From the NCBI GenBank assembly GCA_016125095.1, contig WGMK01000035.1:1-64000 (forward strand): a DNA stretch of 64,000 nucleotides, written 5' to 3'. The position numbers and the translations under genes were made by a program. The stretch is from Candidatus Hydrogenedens sp. (GTDB lineage Bacteria; Hydrogenedentota; Hydrogenedentia; Hydrogenedentales; JAEUWI01). Below, one piece after another: positions 53,141-62,460 of the stretch. The stretch's first letter is position 1. Each line of letters begins with the position of its first letter. A model generated the notes under the pieces. It worked only from the letters and a program-made list of their open reading frames with translations, did no database searches and was not told the DNA's origin.

Positions 53141-53886
53141 GGCTGCGCCGGGGCGAGTTTCGCGCGCACGCGATCGAGGTGTTCCTGCGCCGGGCGGGCG
53201 TCGGGATTGATCTCCAGCGCCTTCTCCCAGTCGGCCAGGGCCTTCTCGGGTTCATCGTGCTGTTCGTAGGCCAGGCCGCGGAGAATGTAAGCACTCTCGT
53301 CCGTGGGGTCGAGTTCGATGGCCTCGTTGATCAGCGCGAGCCCCCCCTCGAAATCGCCGCCGTATTCCTCTTCTGCGAAGAGCTTGCGGCGGCTCTGCGA
53401 CACCAGCGCCTTGGCGTTCTTCGGGTCCAGCTCCAGCGCCTTGTTGATGTTGTCGTGCATCGCTTCCTGGAAGCGGTTGCCCTTGAAGCGCGTACGCATC
53501 ATCATCGCGTACAGGTCGGACATGATGCGGTGCTTTTCCGAGGTGTCGGGCAGCCCGCCCAAGGCCGTGAACCCGATGGACGCCGTCTGGTCGATCTGTT
53601 CGCCCAGGCTCCGCTTTTCCGTGTTGCTCGTGTCAGGCTTTTCGTAGCGGTAGCGGAGCAGGCTCGCCACCAGCAGCGTGTCTTCCGCCAGCACCCAGCG
53701 CAGTTCCTCGCTCTGGGTGTCGGCCGTCGAATTGATACGCGTCTGCAACTCCGGAATGATCGACTGGCCCAGCTCGAGATCGTAGTGCGTGCGTGCCTTG
53801 TCCGCCGCTGCCTTTAGTTCATCCATCGTGGCGCCGGAGAAGTCTGCCGCCAGCGCCAGCAATGCGAAAACGCATGAAAGACCCAT
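53137..53886 (-). CDS. Exported TPR-repeat protein
   Basis: A 249-aa protein with a short signal peptide (MGLSCVFALLALAADFSGA) after GAGGATG. Central helices are followed by two or three TPR motifs near residues 155-240 (NINKALELDPKNAKALVSQ, SAYILRGLAYEQHDEPEKAL). Probably periplasmic scaffold; partner unknown. Confidence 0.87.
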   Translation of the reverse strand: MGLSCVFALLALAADFSGATMDELKAAADKARTHYDLELGQSIIPELQTRINSTADTQSEELRWVLAEDTLLVASLLRYRYEKPDTSNTEKRSLGEQIDQTASIGFTALGGLPDTSEKHRIMSDLYAMMMRTRFKGNRFQEAMHDNINKALELDPKNAKALVSQSRRKLFAEEEYGGDFEGGLALINEAIELDPTDESAYILRGLAYEQHDEPEKALADWEKALEINPDARPAQEHLDRVRAKLAPAQP

Positions 53887-53954
53887 GAATTCATCCTCTA
53901 TCACAGCCTACCCTGGGCGCCAGCATGAACGATCCGGATCCCATGCCGCAAGCC

Positions 53955-53968
53955 GTTAGCCTGCTAAC
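53955..53968. promoter_or_regulatory. Short palindrome upstream of the TPR gene
   Basis: GTTAGC-ct-GCTAAC, about 70 bases before the minus-strand TPR start. It may be an operator. The rest of 53887-54093 shows nothing else. Confidence 0.3.
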
Positions 53969-54093
53969 AGTTCGAGAGTCGAAACATTCCTGAGGTGCCC
54001 CGATGGCGGTCCGTTATACGAAAATTGTCGCCATACGGCAACTCTTTACCGGGTTAATGGACGCGCGAGGCCGGCGGGATATTCACAAGACCG

Positions 54094-56316
54094 CTAGGCG
54101 TTGCGCGGCGCTGGTGCCGCTTCGGGCTCGTCTTTGCCGCCGAATACCGACAGCAGCGCAGGCACGAAGAGCAGGTCGGCGAGGAGCGCGATAACGATGG
54201 CGACGCCGGAGGCCATGCCGAAGTAGCTGAGCGGCTTGAACACGCTGAGGCCGAGAATGAAGAAGCCGATGCCCATGGTGAACGAAGACACCGTGATGGC
54301 CGGGCCGACCGAGCCCATGGTGCCAAGGATAGCCTCGTTGTGCGTGTCGCCGTCTTTCAGGTGGCGTTGGAAGCCGGAGAGGATATGGACGGTGTCGTCC
54401 ACGGCAATGCCCAGCGCGATGCTGGCCACCATCACCGTGCCGGCGTCGAGCGGAATATCGAGCACGACCAGCACCGTAAAGGTAGACAGGATGGGCATGA
54501 GGTTTGGCACGACCGACACCAGCAGCATGCGCAGCGAACGCAGCCCGATGAGGATACTGGCGAACACAAGCACGAAGGCGAGCGCGAAGCTGCTGCGCTG
54601 GCTGTTTACGAGCTCTACCTGCATCTGCTGCATCTGTGTGGCGCGGCCCGTCACCCAGCCGTCGAGCGGCGCGGGCAATTGCGCGAGAAATCCGTTGATG
54701 CGCTCGTACAGGGCGAGGAAGTCGCCCGCGTCGGCCGTGGTCAGGATGGCCGTCATGCGGACCTGGCCGCCGTCTTGCCGCACGAGACGCTTGAGCCCGG
54801 CATTGTCTTCTTCCGCGACCCCGGCGATCAGGTGGTCGGCCTCCTCCTGCGTCTCGGGCAACGCGTAGGCCTCGGCATCGCCGCCCTCGTCCCACTGGCG
54901 CAGCTTGCGCAGATAATCGAGCGGCGTGAGCACGCGCGTCACGTGGTCCAGCTGCTGAATCTCGGCGGCGAGCCCGTCGATGGGCTTCCAATACTCCGGA
55001 TTCGTCCAGCCGCCGGGGGTGTTGATGAGAATCTCCATCGTGTACATGCCGGCCAGCGAATCGGCCACATGGTGGAACGAGACGACGGCCGGGGCGTCCT
55101 TGGGCAGAAAGCTGAGCGTGCTACGCTCGGTGCGCACCTGTGTGAAGTTGTACATGCCCAGCACGATGAGCCCCGCGAAGACGACGATGATCGGCCAGGG
55201 GCGCGCCGCAACCACGCGGCCGAGCGCGCGGAACCGGTGGCCGTCTTCCTGTGGAATGAACCTCGGCATGCCCACCCGGAACAGCATCAGCAGATAGGGG
55301 CCGAGCACGAGATTGACGATGACCGCGTAGATCATGCCGACCGCCATCACGATGCCGAACTCGCGGATGGGGGGCACGTGCGACAGGGTGAGCGAGATGA
55401 AACCAAACGAGGTGGTGATGGCGGAAAGGAAGCAGGGCACGGCGATTTCGCGCAGGGCGTTCTTCGCGGCCCGGGTACGGTCGGGGTTGGCCCCGAGAAA
55501 GTGCTGATAGCGCGACACGACGTGGATGCAGCTGGCGAGCGTGAGCATCCAGAGGATGAGCGGCGACGACTGGGTGACGACATTCAGCGACATGCCGCCG
55601 AGCACGATGGTGGACAAGGTCAGAACAATGGTGATGGCGCCGCAGACCATCACGACCGCCGCGCCGCGTCCGCTGCGCAAGAGCGCCAGCAGAATCAGCA
55701 GCGACACGATCATGGCGACCGGGAAAAACTGCTTCGCTTCGTGGCCGGCCATGGCGCGCAGATCTTCTCCGATGAGAATCGAACCGACCAGATCGACCTT
55801 GAAGCCGTAGTCCACGAGCGGGCCGATGGCGCCGCGCACGGCATCGACGAACTTACCGCGCGCGTCGATGGCCGAAAGGTCCGCCGCAGTCACGACAATG
55901 CCCGCCATTGAGCGATCTTTGGAGATAAAGAACCCCTGGTAGAAGGGCGTGCTTGTGATTTCTTCCTCGAGCGCCTCGGGGTCCTCGCCGCCGTAGAGAT
56001 CCATGAACACCTGGGGCAAGCCGGATACGGACGCCACGGTGTCGGATTCGAGCAGCAGGTCCATCGATTCGACCATGGCGTCGAGCGCCTCGACGTCGAA
56101 GACGTTCTTGCCGGAGACCGCAATGAGAATCAAGTCGTCTTGACCGTACTGCTCGACGAACTCGTTATAGCGCTGCGTCGCCTCGTGGTCGTCCAGGGCC
56201 ATGCGCTCGAGGCGTGTATCCACACTGAGGCGCGGCAGCACCACGGCGGCGCCGGCGGCGGCCAGGACAATGACGGCGGCGGCCCAGCGCGAGGGCAGCC
56301 AATCTGCAAGTTGCAT
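54094..56316 (-). CDS. RND-superfamily (MMPL/HpnN-like) exporter
   Basis: A 740-aa inner-membrane protein with a single N-terminal helix, a periplasmic loop of ~150 residues, five more helices, a second loop of ~210 residues and six helices, the twofold RND plan. ALGIAVDDTVHILSGFQ is the typical conserved segment of helix 10-11, with acidic residues for proton coupling. Relatives move lipids, including hopanoids and mycolates, to the outer membrane. No membrane-fusion partner gene is adjacent. Confidence 0.9.
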   Translation of the reverse strand: MQLADWLPSRWAAAVIVLAAAGAAVVLPRLSVDTRLERMALDDHEATQRYNEFVEQYGQDDLILIAVSGKNVFDVEALDAMVESMDLLLESDTVASVSGLPQVFMDLYGGEDPEALEEEITSTPFYQGFFISKDRSMAGIVVTAADLSAIDARGKFVDAVRGAIGPLVDYGFKVDLVGSILIGEDLRAMAGHEAKQFFPVAMIVSLLILLALLRSGRGAAVVMVCGAITIVLTLSTIVLGGMSLNVVTQSSPLILWMLTLASCIHVVSRYQHFLGANPDRTRAAKNALREIAVPCFLSAITTSFGFISLTLSHVPPIREFGIVMAVGMIYAVIVNLVLGPYLLMLFRVGMPRFIPQEDGHRFRALGRVVAARPWPIIVVFAGLIVLGMYNFTQVRTERSTLSFLPKDAPAVVSFHHVADSLAGMYTMEILINTPGGWTNPEYWKPIDGLAAEIQQLDHVTRVLTPLDYLRKLRQWDEGGDAEAYALPETQEEADHLIAGVAEEDNAGLKRLVRQDGGQVRMTAILTTADAGDFLALYERINGFLAQLPAPLDGWVTGRATQMQQMQVELVNSQRSSFALAFVLVFASILIGLRSLRMLLVSVVPNLMPILSTFTVLVVLDIPLDAGTVMVASIALGIAVDDTVHILSGFQRHLKDGDTHNEAILGTMGSVGPAITVSSFTMGIGFFILGLSVFKPLSYFGMASGVAIVIALLADLLFVPALLSVFGGKDEPEAAPAPRNA

Positions 56317-56412
56317 GGGTGAAATGTTCCCGCGTGTTTTTGCGCGCTGGTAAGCCGCGCGAGACCACCGGAGTATAGCGTGCCGATCGCGGCCGGGGGA
56401 ACCCCGGGCGGT

Positions 56413-56658
56413 TCACTCGGAATCGACGCCTTGCTCGAGAATTTCCCGCGCCTCGCGGGCGTCGTCTGCGTGTACCCACAGCTGGATGCCACCACGGGAA
56501 CTGCCTCCGAAGAGCCCGATATTGCCCGAGATATTGCCGGCATATTCGCCGGTTATCCGCGCCTCGATGCCATTCGCCTCAAGTACGGACTTCAGCAACA
56601 GCGGCTGAGAGGGCTCCCAGAAGTCCCCGAGGACAACATATTCCTCCTCGTCCGCCAT
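56413..56658 (-). CDS. DUF2007-type small protein (copy 2)
   Basis: An 81-aa protein. FWEPSQPLLLKSVLEANGIEAR and IQLWVHADDAREAREIL match the DUF2007 fold, a PII-like small domain thought to sense or signal. Starts three bases after the stop of its paralogue. Confidence 0.85.
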   Translation of the reverse strand: MADEEEYVVLGDFWEPSQPLLLKSVLEANGIEARITGEYAGNISGNIGLFGGSSRGGIQLWVHADDAREAREILEQGVDSE

Positions 56659-56661
56659 GCG

Positions 56662-56892
56662 TCAGTCTTCTTCGGGCAGCGAAAAATCGGAGGCGTCCAG
56701 CACTTCGCGCGCGCGTTCAACGTCTTCCTCGCGCACGGCGATATGGATGCCCGAGGTATTCCCCAGCCCGGCCGTCGTCGCGTACTCGTGATCATGTACG
56801 ATATCGATTTCCGCCGCCCGGAGGAGCGACTCCACCAGGTCGGCCTCGGATTGGGTGGTCAGGGTGCAGATTGTGACTAAGCGTTCGCTCAT
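56662..56892 (-). CDS. DUF2007-type small protein (copy 1)
   Basis: A 76-aa paralogue of the next gene: TTQSEADLVESLLRAAEIDI and IHIAVREEDVERAREVL align with the two halves of DUF2007. AGGAG precedes the ATG at 56892. Its start codon shares two bases with that of the divergent gene at 56891. Confidence 0.85.
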   Translation of the reverse strand: MSERLVTICTLTTQSEADLVESLLRAAEIDIVHDHEYATTAGLGNTSGIHIAVREEDVERAREVLDASDFSLPEED

Positions 56893-59800
56893 GGACGGAC
56901 TCCTGTTTTGCAGCGGGAGTATAGCACGCGCGGCGGCCGTTTGCGCCGCGGCGCTGCTGGCCGCCGCCGGGGCCCCAGCCGAACATCTGGTGGTGATTAC
57001 CGAGGCCCGCAGCGCCGCGGGCAGCCCCGGCCGCACCCAGGCGCAATTGCTGGATACCGGCTCCGGCATGCTCCTGCCGGGCGCTGTGCCGCTGGGTACC
57101 GGCGTTACCCTCGAAGGTGTGCTGCGCCTCGAGGATGGTGCCGAGGTGTGGACCAGCCTGACGCGGCCGGACGGCACCCGGCGGGCCACCGGTCTCCGAA
57201 GCCGCCCGTTCGGCCGCATCGCGGAGGCGCAGCAGAGCGATCTTCCGCCCGGCGTCCGACTGCTGGGGACGATTCCGATTGCCGGGGGCCCGCTGGCGCT
57301 AATTGCCCAAGACGCGGAGGGCGGCGTCTGGGCCTATCCGCGCGGGCTGGCGGCCGTGGCGGCGGGCGACCTGAAGGCCAAGCCCTTGAACCTGCCTCGC
57401 GTGTTGACGGGAACCCAGCTGCAACATGCGGAACCGGCGCTCGCGCTGCTGGTGCAGGAAGCCCACGGCCTTTCCATCCGCGTGCTGCGCGAGGCAGACG
57501 GCCCCGAGATCGCGCGCTTCGAGTTTCCCGATGTCGCCGGACCCCTGGATGCCGGGCGCATCTGGCTGGGCACCGCTCCTGATCTCGGCTGGGCAGCCAT
57601 CGCCTATACGACGCAGGAAGCGGGCGTCGATTCCACACAAATCGCAGTGAATAACGGGCAGGACCGAATCGAAACCTTCCAATTGCAAGGCGCACTTCCG
57701 GTGTCGACGGAACGCGCGGGCGCGGCGGCGGCAAGCGGTGTCCACGTGGTGACGCGAACGCCGGGTACGCCCTTTGGCTACCTGACGACCTTGGGGCCCG
57801 GCGAGGACGGCGGCTGGCAAAAGACCGGAGAAACGGTGTTGACCAAGCTCGAGGCCGACCCCGCGCTTTGGGCATCACCGGACGGAGCGTACGCCATCTT
57901 CCGGGATGGCGAGGCGCTCGCGCGGCTCAGCGCCCGGGGCGAGTTTGTTTGGGTTGCGGATTTCGACTCGCTGCCCGGGGTCTGTGTCTGGTCGGGCGGA
58001 GGCCTCTTCGCGGCCGCGGGAAATGTCATCTTCGCGCTCGCTGCCGAGAACGGCGAAGCGACGCCGGTGGCGCAGTTGCAATCGGGGTGGGTCGCGGCGG
58101 CAGCTGCCCTGCCCGCCACGGCGTATCGCGACGACGACGCGGATTTCGACGGACTGAACGCAACGCAGGAAGCGGAACTCGGGCTCGACCCAAACAATCC
58201 GGATACCGATGGCGATGGCATTCTCGACGGCCGAGACCCCTTGCCGAACCAGGCGTCCGCAACGTTCGAGCCGCCGGACGAGTTGGTGCTGCGCGCGCGC
58301 GGCGCCGGGCGCGAACTGCGCGCCTGGTGGATGCGCGCCTCGAACGACCTCCCCGTGCGATGGCAAGTGGCGTACGACGCGGCTACCCTCCCCTGGCTCC
58401 GGTTGTATCCCTCGGAAGGCGTGCAATCCTCGCCCTTTTACTTCGGCGTCGACCCGATAGTCGCCAGAAACGCATCGAATGCCTCTGGCGTACTGGAACT
58501 TTCCCTGTTCGACGTAGCGACAGACACCCCGGCGGAAGGAAGCCCGGCGCACGTCGCGGTGCGTATCGACGGGCCAACCGATGCCGCGCGGCGGATTCTC
58601 TGGCTGGTCAGCGACGAGCAGCCGGTCGACCTGCGGAGCGTGAAGGACCCCCACCGATGGTACCGCGCCATGGACGTGCTGGGCGGTCCGCCACAGTATT
58701 TCTCGCACCAATGGCAGCATGCGGCCTATGCCGGAAGCCTTGACCATGTGGATATGGTGGTTATCGAGGCGGCCGCAGCGGCGCGGGGCGTATTGAGCCA
58801 GAAGGCTGCGCTCGATTTCGTGGCTGGCGGCGGGGCGCTGTTGTTTCTGGGCGGCGAGGAAGACGTCGCGCTGATGCCCTATCTGCAAATCTGGGCCGGG
58901 GCGCTCGGCTTCGAATTGGTCAGTACGCCAACGGCCCGCGGTCCCTTTGCGGTGGATGCGGAGTCGCCCATCAGCACCTCGCTTCAAGCGCTCGCATTAC
59001 AGTCGCGGCATGCTTTCCGATCGCCTCGGTTCACGCCCGTGCTGACGCCGGACGACGATGGCTATCGCTTTGCCGCGGGTACGCTGGGCCTTGGGCGCAT
59101 CGTGCTGGCGGCGGACGATTCGTGGCTGCATGCCGATGCCCTCGCTACCGAGGACGAGCGCGGCTTTGTGCAGGACGTGTTCCACTGGCTGGCCGAGGCC
59201 GGACGCGATGTGCCGGATCTAGACGGCGACGGCCTGATGGACGCGGTGGAGGACGCCAACCGCAACGGCGCGTTCGACCCGGGCGAGACGCACTTTCTAC
59301 TGGCAGACACGGACGGCGATGGCCTGCCCGATGGCATGGAGGATCGCGACCGCAACGGCCGGCAGGATCCGGGCGAGACGGACGCGCGCAATCCCGACAG
59401 CGATGGCGACAGCGTATGGGATGGCGCGGATGCTTTCGCGGCGCCGGTGTTCGGCGCGCCGGTGATACAGCGGCTTGATCCGCCGCAGGCGCCTGCCGAG
59501 GGCATGATCGAGGCGGCGCTCACGGGCGAACGGCTGCCGCAGGACGCGCGGTACCTGCTGGGCGGGCACGCCGCGCGCATCCTTGAGTGGAGTTCGCCGT
59601 CGCTGGTGCGGCTGCAAGTGCCGGACGCAGGCAACGATGCCGGGGGTCTGGTCGATCTCGTCATCGTGCCAAACGACGCCCGGCCCGGCGCGGTGCTGCG
59701 CGAGGGCTTCCGCTACAGTCCGCGCACGCGGGTCAAGGTGGAACTGAAACCACTGGCAGCCGCAGACGATCAACCCTTTACGCTTTACGCCGTGGAGGCC

Positions 59801-60088
59801 TTTCCGCCGAGCGCCTGGCGGCAGGTGGTCGCGGCTGTCCGGCCCGGCCCGGGCGACGGTCCCGAGCTGACGCTGCACCAGGTGGAGCCGGGCTACACGG
59901 CGCAGACCTGGTCCTCGCCGGGACAACCCTATGTCTGGACCTTCCACAACATCGAGCCGATAGACGAAGACAAGCCCGCGCGGATTGCGGTGCTGCGGGT
60001 CGAGGCGCCTGCAGCCGATGCCCCGGAGTTCGCCATACAATCGACGCTCGTGCTGGGCCCCGGAGGCGGACGGCTCGCTGCGGATTAG
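56891..60088 (+). CDS. Large secreted protein with thrombospondin type-3 calcium repeats and an IPT/TIG domain
   Basis: A 1065-aa exported protein with a signal peptide (cleavage near residue 28). The first ~420 residues look like a propeller. Calcium-binding repeats follow: DADFDGLNATQEAEL and NPDTDGDGILDGRDP near residue 430, then DLDGDGLMDAVEDANRNG, DTDGDGLPDGMEDRDRNG and NPDSDGDSVWDGADAF near 780-855. Between them lies a domain like the type-1 glutamine amidotransferase-like fold (ILWLVSDEQPVDL). An IPT/TIG-like domain (residues about 860-945) and a beta domain end it. No Shine-Dalgarno sequence; GTG 56855 is an alternative start but lacks a signal peptide at its beginning. Probably a surface protein. 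Confidence 0.85.
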   Translation: MDGLLFCSGSIARAAAVCAAALLAAAGAPAEHLVVITEARSAAGSPGRTQAQLLDTGSGMLLPGAVPLGTGVTLEGVLRLEDGAEVWTSLTRPDGTRRATGLRSRPFGRIAEAQQSDLPPGVRLLGTIPIAGGPLALIAQDAEGGVWAYPRGLAAVAAGDLKAKPLNLPRVLTGTQLQHAEPALALLVQEAHGLSIRVLREADGPEIARFEFPDVAGPLDAGRIWLGTAPDLGWAAIAYTTQEAGVDSTQIAVNNGQDRIETFQLQGALPVSTERAGAAAASGVHVVTRTPGTPFGYLTTLGPGEDGGWQKTGETVLTKLEADPALWASPDGAYAIFRDGEALARLSARGEFVWVADFDSLPGVCVWSGGGLFAAAGNVIFALAAENGEATPVAQLQSGWVAAAAALPATAYRDDDADFDGLNATQEAELGLDPNNPDTDGDGILDGRDPLPNQASATFEPPDELVLRARGAGRELRAWWMRASNDLPVRWQVAYDAATLPWLRLYPSEGVQSSPFYFGVDPIVARNASNASGVLELSLFDVATDTPAEGSPAHVAVRIDGPTDAARRILWLVSDEQPVDLRSVKDPHRWYRAMDVLGGPPQYFSHQWQHAAYAGSLDHVDMVVIEAAAAARGVLSQKAALDFVAGGGALLFLGGEEDVALMPYLQIWAGALGFELVSTPTARGPFAVDAESPISTSLQALALQSRHAFRSPRFTPVLTPDDDGYRFAAGTLGLGRIVLAADDSWLHADALATEDERGFVQDVFHWLAEAGRDVPDLDGDGLMDAVEDANRNGAFDPGETHFLLADTDGDGLPDGMEDRDRNGRQDPGETDARNPDSDGDSVWDGADAFAAPVFGAPVIQRLDPPQAPAEGMIEAALTGERLPQDARYLLGGHAARILEWSSPSLVRLQVPDAGNDAGGLVDLVIVPNDARPGAVLREGFRYSPRTRVKVELKPLAAADDQPFTLYAVEAFPPSAWRQVVAAVRPGPGDGPELTLHQVEPGYTAQTWSSPGQPYVWTFHNIEPIDEDKPARIAVLRVEAPAADAPEFAIQSTLVLGPGGGRLAAD

Positions 60089-60146
60089 CGCCATCCCCGT
60101 TCTTGTGCTATCGTTCCCGGATACATTCCCCCGGAGAAGCACCGCC

Positions 60147-60989
60147 ATGCACCAGGAAATCGAACGGCTCGCCGCGCTGGCCCTGTCGGAAGACGTCGGC
60201 CAGGAAGACCTCACCACCGAGGCCACCGTGCCCGATGATCTGCGCTGCGACGTGCGGCTCGTGGCCAAGCAAGACGGCGTACTCAGCGGCATCGATCTCT
60301 TTCAGGCCACGCTGCGGCTGGCGGGTGCGGATATCGAGGACTGGAACGCGCGTTTCGACGGCGAGCGCTTCTTGAACGGCGAGGTAATCGCCACGTTTAA
60401 CGGGCGCGCGCGCGGGGTGCTGACCGGCGAGCGCACGGCGCTGAATTTCCTGCAGCACATGTGCGGCATCGCGACGCTCACCGCGGCCTTTGTGGAGCAG
60501 CTGGACGGGCTCGCCTGCCGCATTGCCGACACCCGCAAGACGATGCCCCTGCTGCGGCGCATCGAGAAGCAGGCGGTGGTGGATGGCGGCGGGGTGAACC
60601 ACCGCTACAACCTGGCGACGGGCATCCTGATCAAGGAGAACCATATCGCCGCGGCGGGCGGTATTCAGGAGGCGCTGCTGCGCGCGCGGCAGAGTGCCTC
60701 GCACCTCATGCGGGTGGAGATCGAGGTGACCAGTCTCGACGAGCTGCAGCAGGCGCTGGAGGGTGGTGCCGAGGTCGTCCTGCTCGACAACATGGACCTC
60801 GACACGATGTCGGCCGCTGTGGCTTTCACGCGCGCGAACTATCCCGGTGTGCTCATCGAGGCCTCGGGCAACGCGTCGCTCGACCGCGTGCGCGGCATGG
60901 CGGAGACGGGCGTCGACCTCATTTCCGTGGGCGCGCTTACCCATTCCGCCACGGCGATCGATCTGTCGCTGCTGATCGAGCATGCCTGA
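60147..60989 (+). CDS. nadC: Nicotinate-nucleotide pyrophosphorylase (quinolinate phosphoribosyltransferase)
   Basis: A 280-aa enzyme that makes nicotinate mononucleotide from quinolinate and PRPP in NAD synthesis. EDVGQEDLTTEA, RTALNFLQHMCGIAT, DTRKTMPLLR, GGGVNHRYNL and LIKENHI are the active-site motifs. Full length. GGAGA precedes the ATG. It overlaps birA by eight bases and starts a cofactor-synthesis run. Confidence 0.97.
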   Translation: MHQEIERLAALALSEDVGQEDLTTEATVPDDLRCDVRLVAKQDGVLSGIDLFQATLRLAGADIEDWNARFDGERFLNGEVIATFNGRARGVLTGERTALNFLQHMCGIATLTAAFVEQLDGLACRIADTRKTMPLLRRIEKQAVVDGGGVNHRYNLATGILIKENHIAAAGGIQEALLRARQSASHLMRVEIEVTSLDELQQALEGGAEVVLLDNMDLDTMSAAVAFTRANYPGVLIEASGNASLDRVRGMAETGVDLISVGALTHSATAIDLSLLIEHA

Positions 60990-61668
60990 GCAGCCGCTGA
61001 CGCTGGGTCCCGTACACCGGCTGGAAGCGACGGACAGCACCAACCGGCTCGCGCTCGAGGCGCAGACGGACGGCGCGGTATTCGTGGCGCTGCGCCAGAC
61101 CGCCGGCCGCGGGCGCCTGGGTCGAACCTGGGAAAGCGCGCCAGGCCTCGGACTCTGGATGAGCGTCTGCCTGGCGGGCGGCCCGGAGGGGCTCACGTTC
61201 GCTGCGGCGCTGGCCGTGCGCGACGCCTGCGCGCCCGATGCCGCGCTCACCGTGAAATGGCCGAACGACCTGACGCACGGCGGCCGAAAGTGCTGCGGCA
61301 TGCTGGTGGAGTGCCGCGGCGGCTGGTGCGCGCTGGGCATCGGGCTGAACCTGAACCACAAGCCGGAAGATTTTCCGCCGGAACTGCGCGATACCGCCAC
61401 CTCGCTGCGCCAGATTGCCGGACGGCCGGTGGACTATGACGCCGTGCTCGATCGGCTGCTTATGGAATTGGGCCGGCAGCTGGGGCGCCTGCGTGGCGGC
61501 GGGGCGCAGGCTGTATTTCTGGAATGGCAAGCCGCTTGTGGCATGATAGGGCAGCGTATCGCGCGCGGCGGCGTGGCGGGCGTGGTCACGGCGTATGCCC
61601 CCGACGGCACGCTGCTGGTCCGCATCGACGACGGCGGCGAAGCCCGCGTGACCGACGCGCTTACCTGA
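60982..61668 (+). CDS. birA: Biotin-[acetyl-CoA-carboxylase] ligase
   Basis: A 228-aa monofunctional ligase that attaches biotin to carboxyl-carrier proteins. TDSTN, the biotinyl-AMP motif GRGRLGRTWES and KWPNDLTHGGRKCCGMLVE are present; the C-terminal SH3-like domain ends in GEARVTDALT. It lacks the N-terminal helix-turn-helix of E. coli BirA, so it is not a repressor. Confidence 0.95.
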   Translation: MPEQPLTLGPVHRLEATDSTNRLALEAQTDGAVFVALRQTAGRGRLGRTWESAPGLGLWMSVCLAGGPEGLTFAAALAVRDACAPDAALTVKWPNDLTHGGRKCCGMLVECRGGWCALGIGLNLNHKPEDFPPELRDTATSLRQIAGRPVDYDAVLDRLLMELGRQLGRLRGGGAQAVFLEWQAACGMIGQRIARGGVAGVVTAYAPDGTLLVRIDDGGEARVTDALT

Positions 61669-61683
61669 AGGAACCAATGAACC

Positions 61684-62460
61684 ATGCTGCTGGTCATGGA
61701 TGTCGGCAATAGCAACACGGTGCTCGGCCTGTACGACGGCGACGAACTCGTCGGCGACTGGCGCATCGTCACCACCACCTACCGTACCTCGGACGAGCTG
61801 GGCATCCTGTTCGCCATGCTGCTCAACAGCATCAACGTGCGCCCGAGCGCCATCAACGGCTGTTGCATCTCGAGCGTGGTGCCCCAGATCAACCTCGCGC
61901 TACAGCAGGTATGCCGCGATACCTTCCGCACCGAGCCCTTGATGATCGGCCCCGGTGTGAAGACCGGGCTGGTGCTGCAATGCGACAACCCCAAGGAAGT
62001 GGGCGCCGACCGCATCGTGAACAGCGTGGCGGCCATCGAGGAATACGGCGGACCGCTGATCATCGTGGACTTCGGCACGGCGACGAACTTCGACGTGGTG
62101 ACCGAGCGCGGCGAATGGCGCGGCGGCATTATCTGCCCGGGCATCCAGCTATCGGCCAACGCGCTGTTTGAGAATTGCGCCAAGCTGCCGCGCGTGGAAC
62201 TCGTTCCGCCGGAGCACGCCATCGGCAAGAATACCGTTTCCAACATCCGTTCGGGCCTGATCTTCGGCTATGCCGACATGGTGGACGGGCTGGTGCGGCG
62301 CATCAAGGCGGAGATGGAGGGGAATCCCAAGGTGCTTGCCACGGGCGGACTGGCCAATACCATCGCCAAGGTCGGCACGAGCATCGACATCGTGGACGAA
62401 TTGCTCACGCTCAAGGGACTCCGCGCGATTTACCGCAAGAACACGGACGGCACCGAGTGA
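61684..62460 (+). CDS. coaX: Type III pantothenate kinase
   Basis: A 258-aa ASKHA-fold kinase for the first step of coenzyme A synthesis. MDVGNSNTVLG is the phosphate-binding motif, GADRIVNSVAA and VDFGTATNFDVV the pantothenate and Mg sites, and GGIICPGIQLS a further family block. Starts 15 bases after birA and ends GAGTGA, overlapping the next start. Confidence 0.97.
   Translation: MLLVMDVGNSNTVLGLYDGDELVGDWRIVTTTYRTSDELGILFAMLLNSINVRPSAINGCCISSVVPQINLALQQVCRDTFRTEPLMIGPGVKTGLVLQCDNPKEVGADRIVNSVAAIEEYGGPLIIVDFGTATNFDVVTERGEWRGGIICPGIQLSANALFENCAKLPRVELVPPEHAIGKNTVSNIRSGLIFGYADMVDGLVRRIKAEMEGNPKVLATGGLANTIAKVGTSIDIVDELLTLKGLRAIYRKNTDGTE

Noticed and set aside
52087..53817. 576-codon plus-strand frame overlapping hemL
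   Set aside because: Shifted-frame shadow of hemL with Arg/Gly-rich composition.
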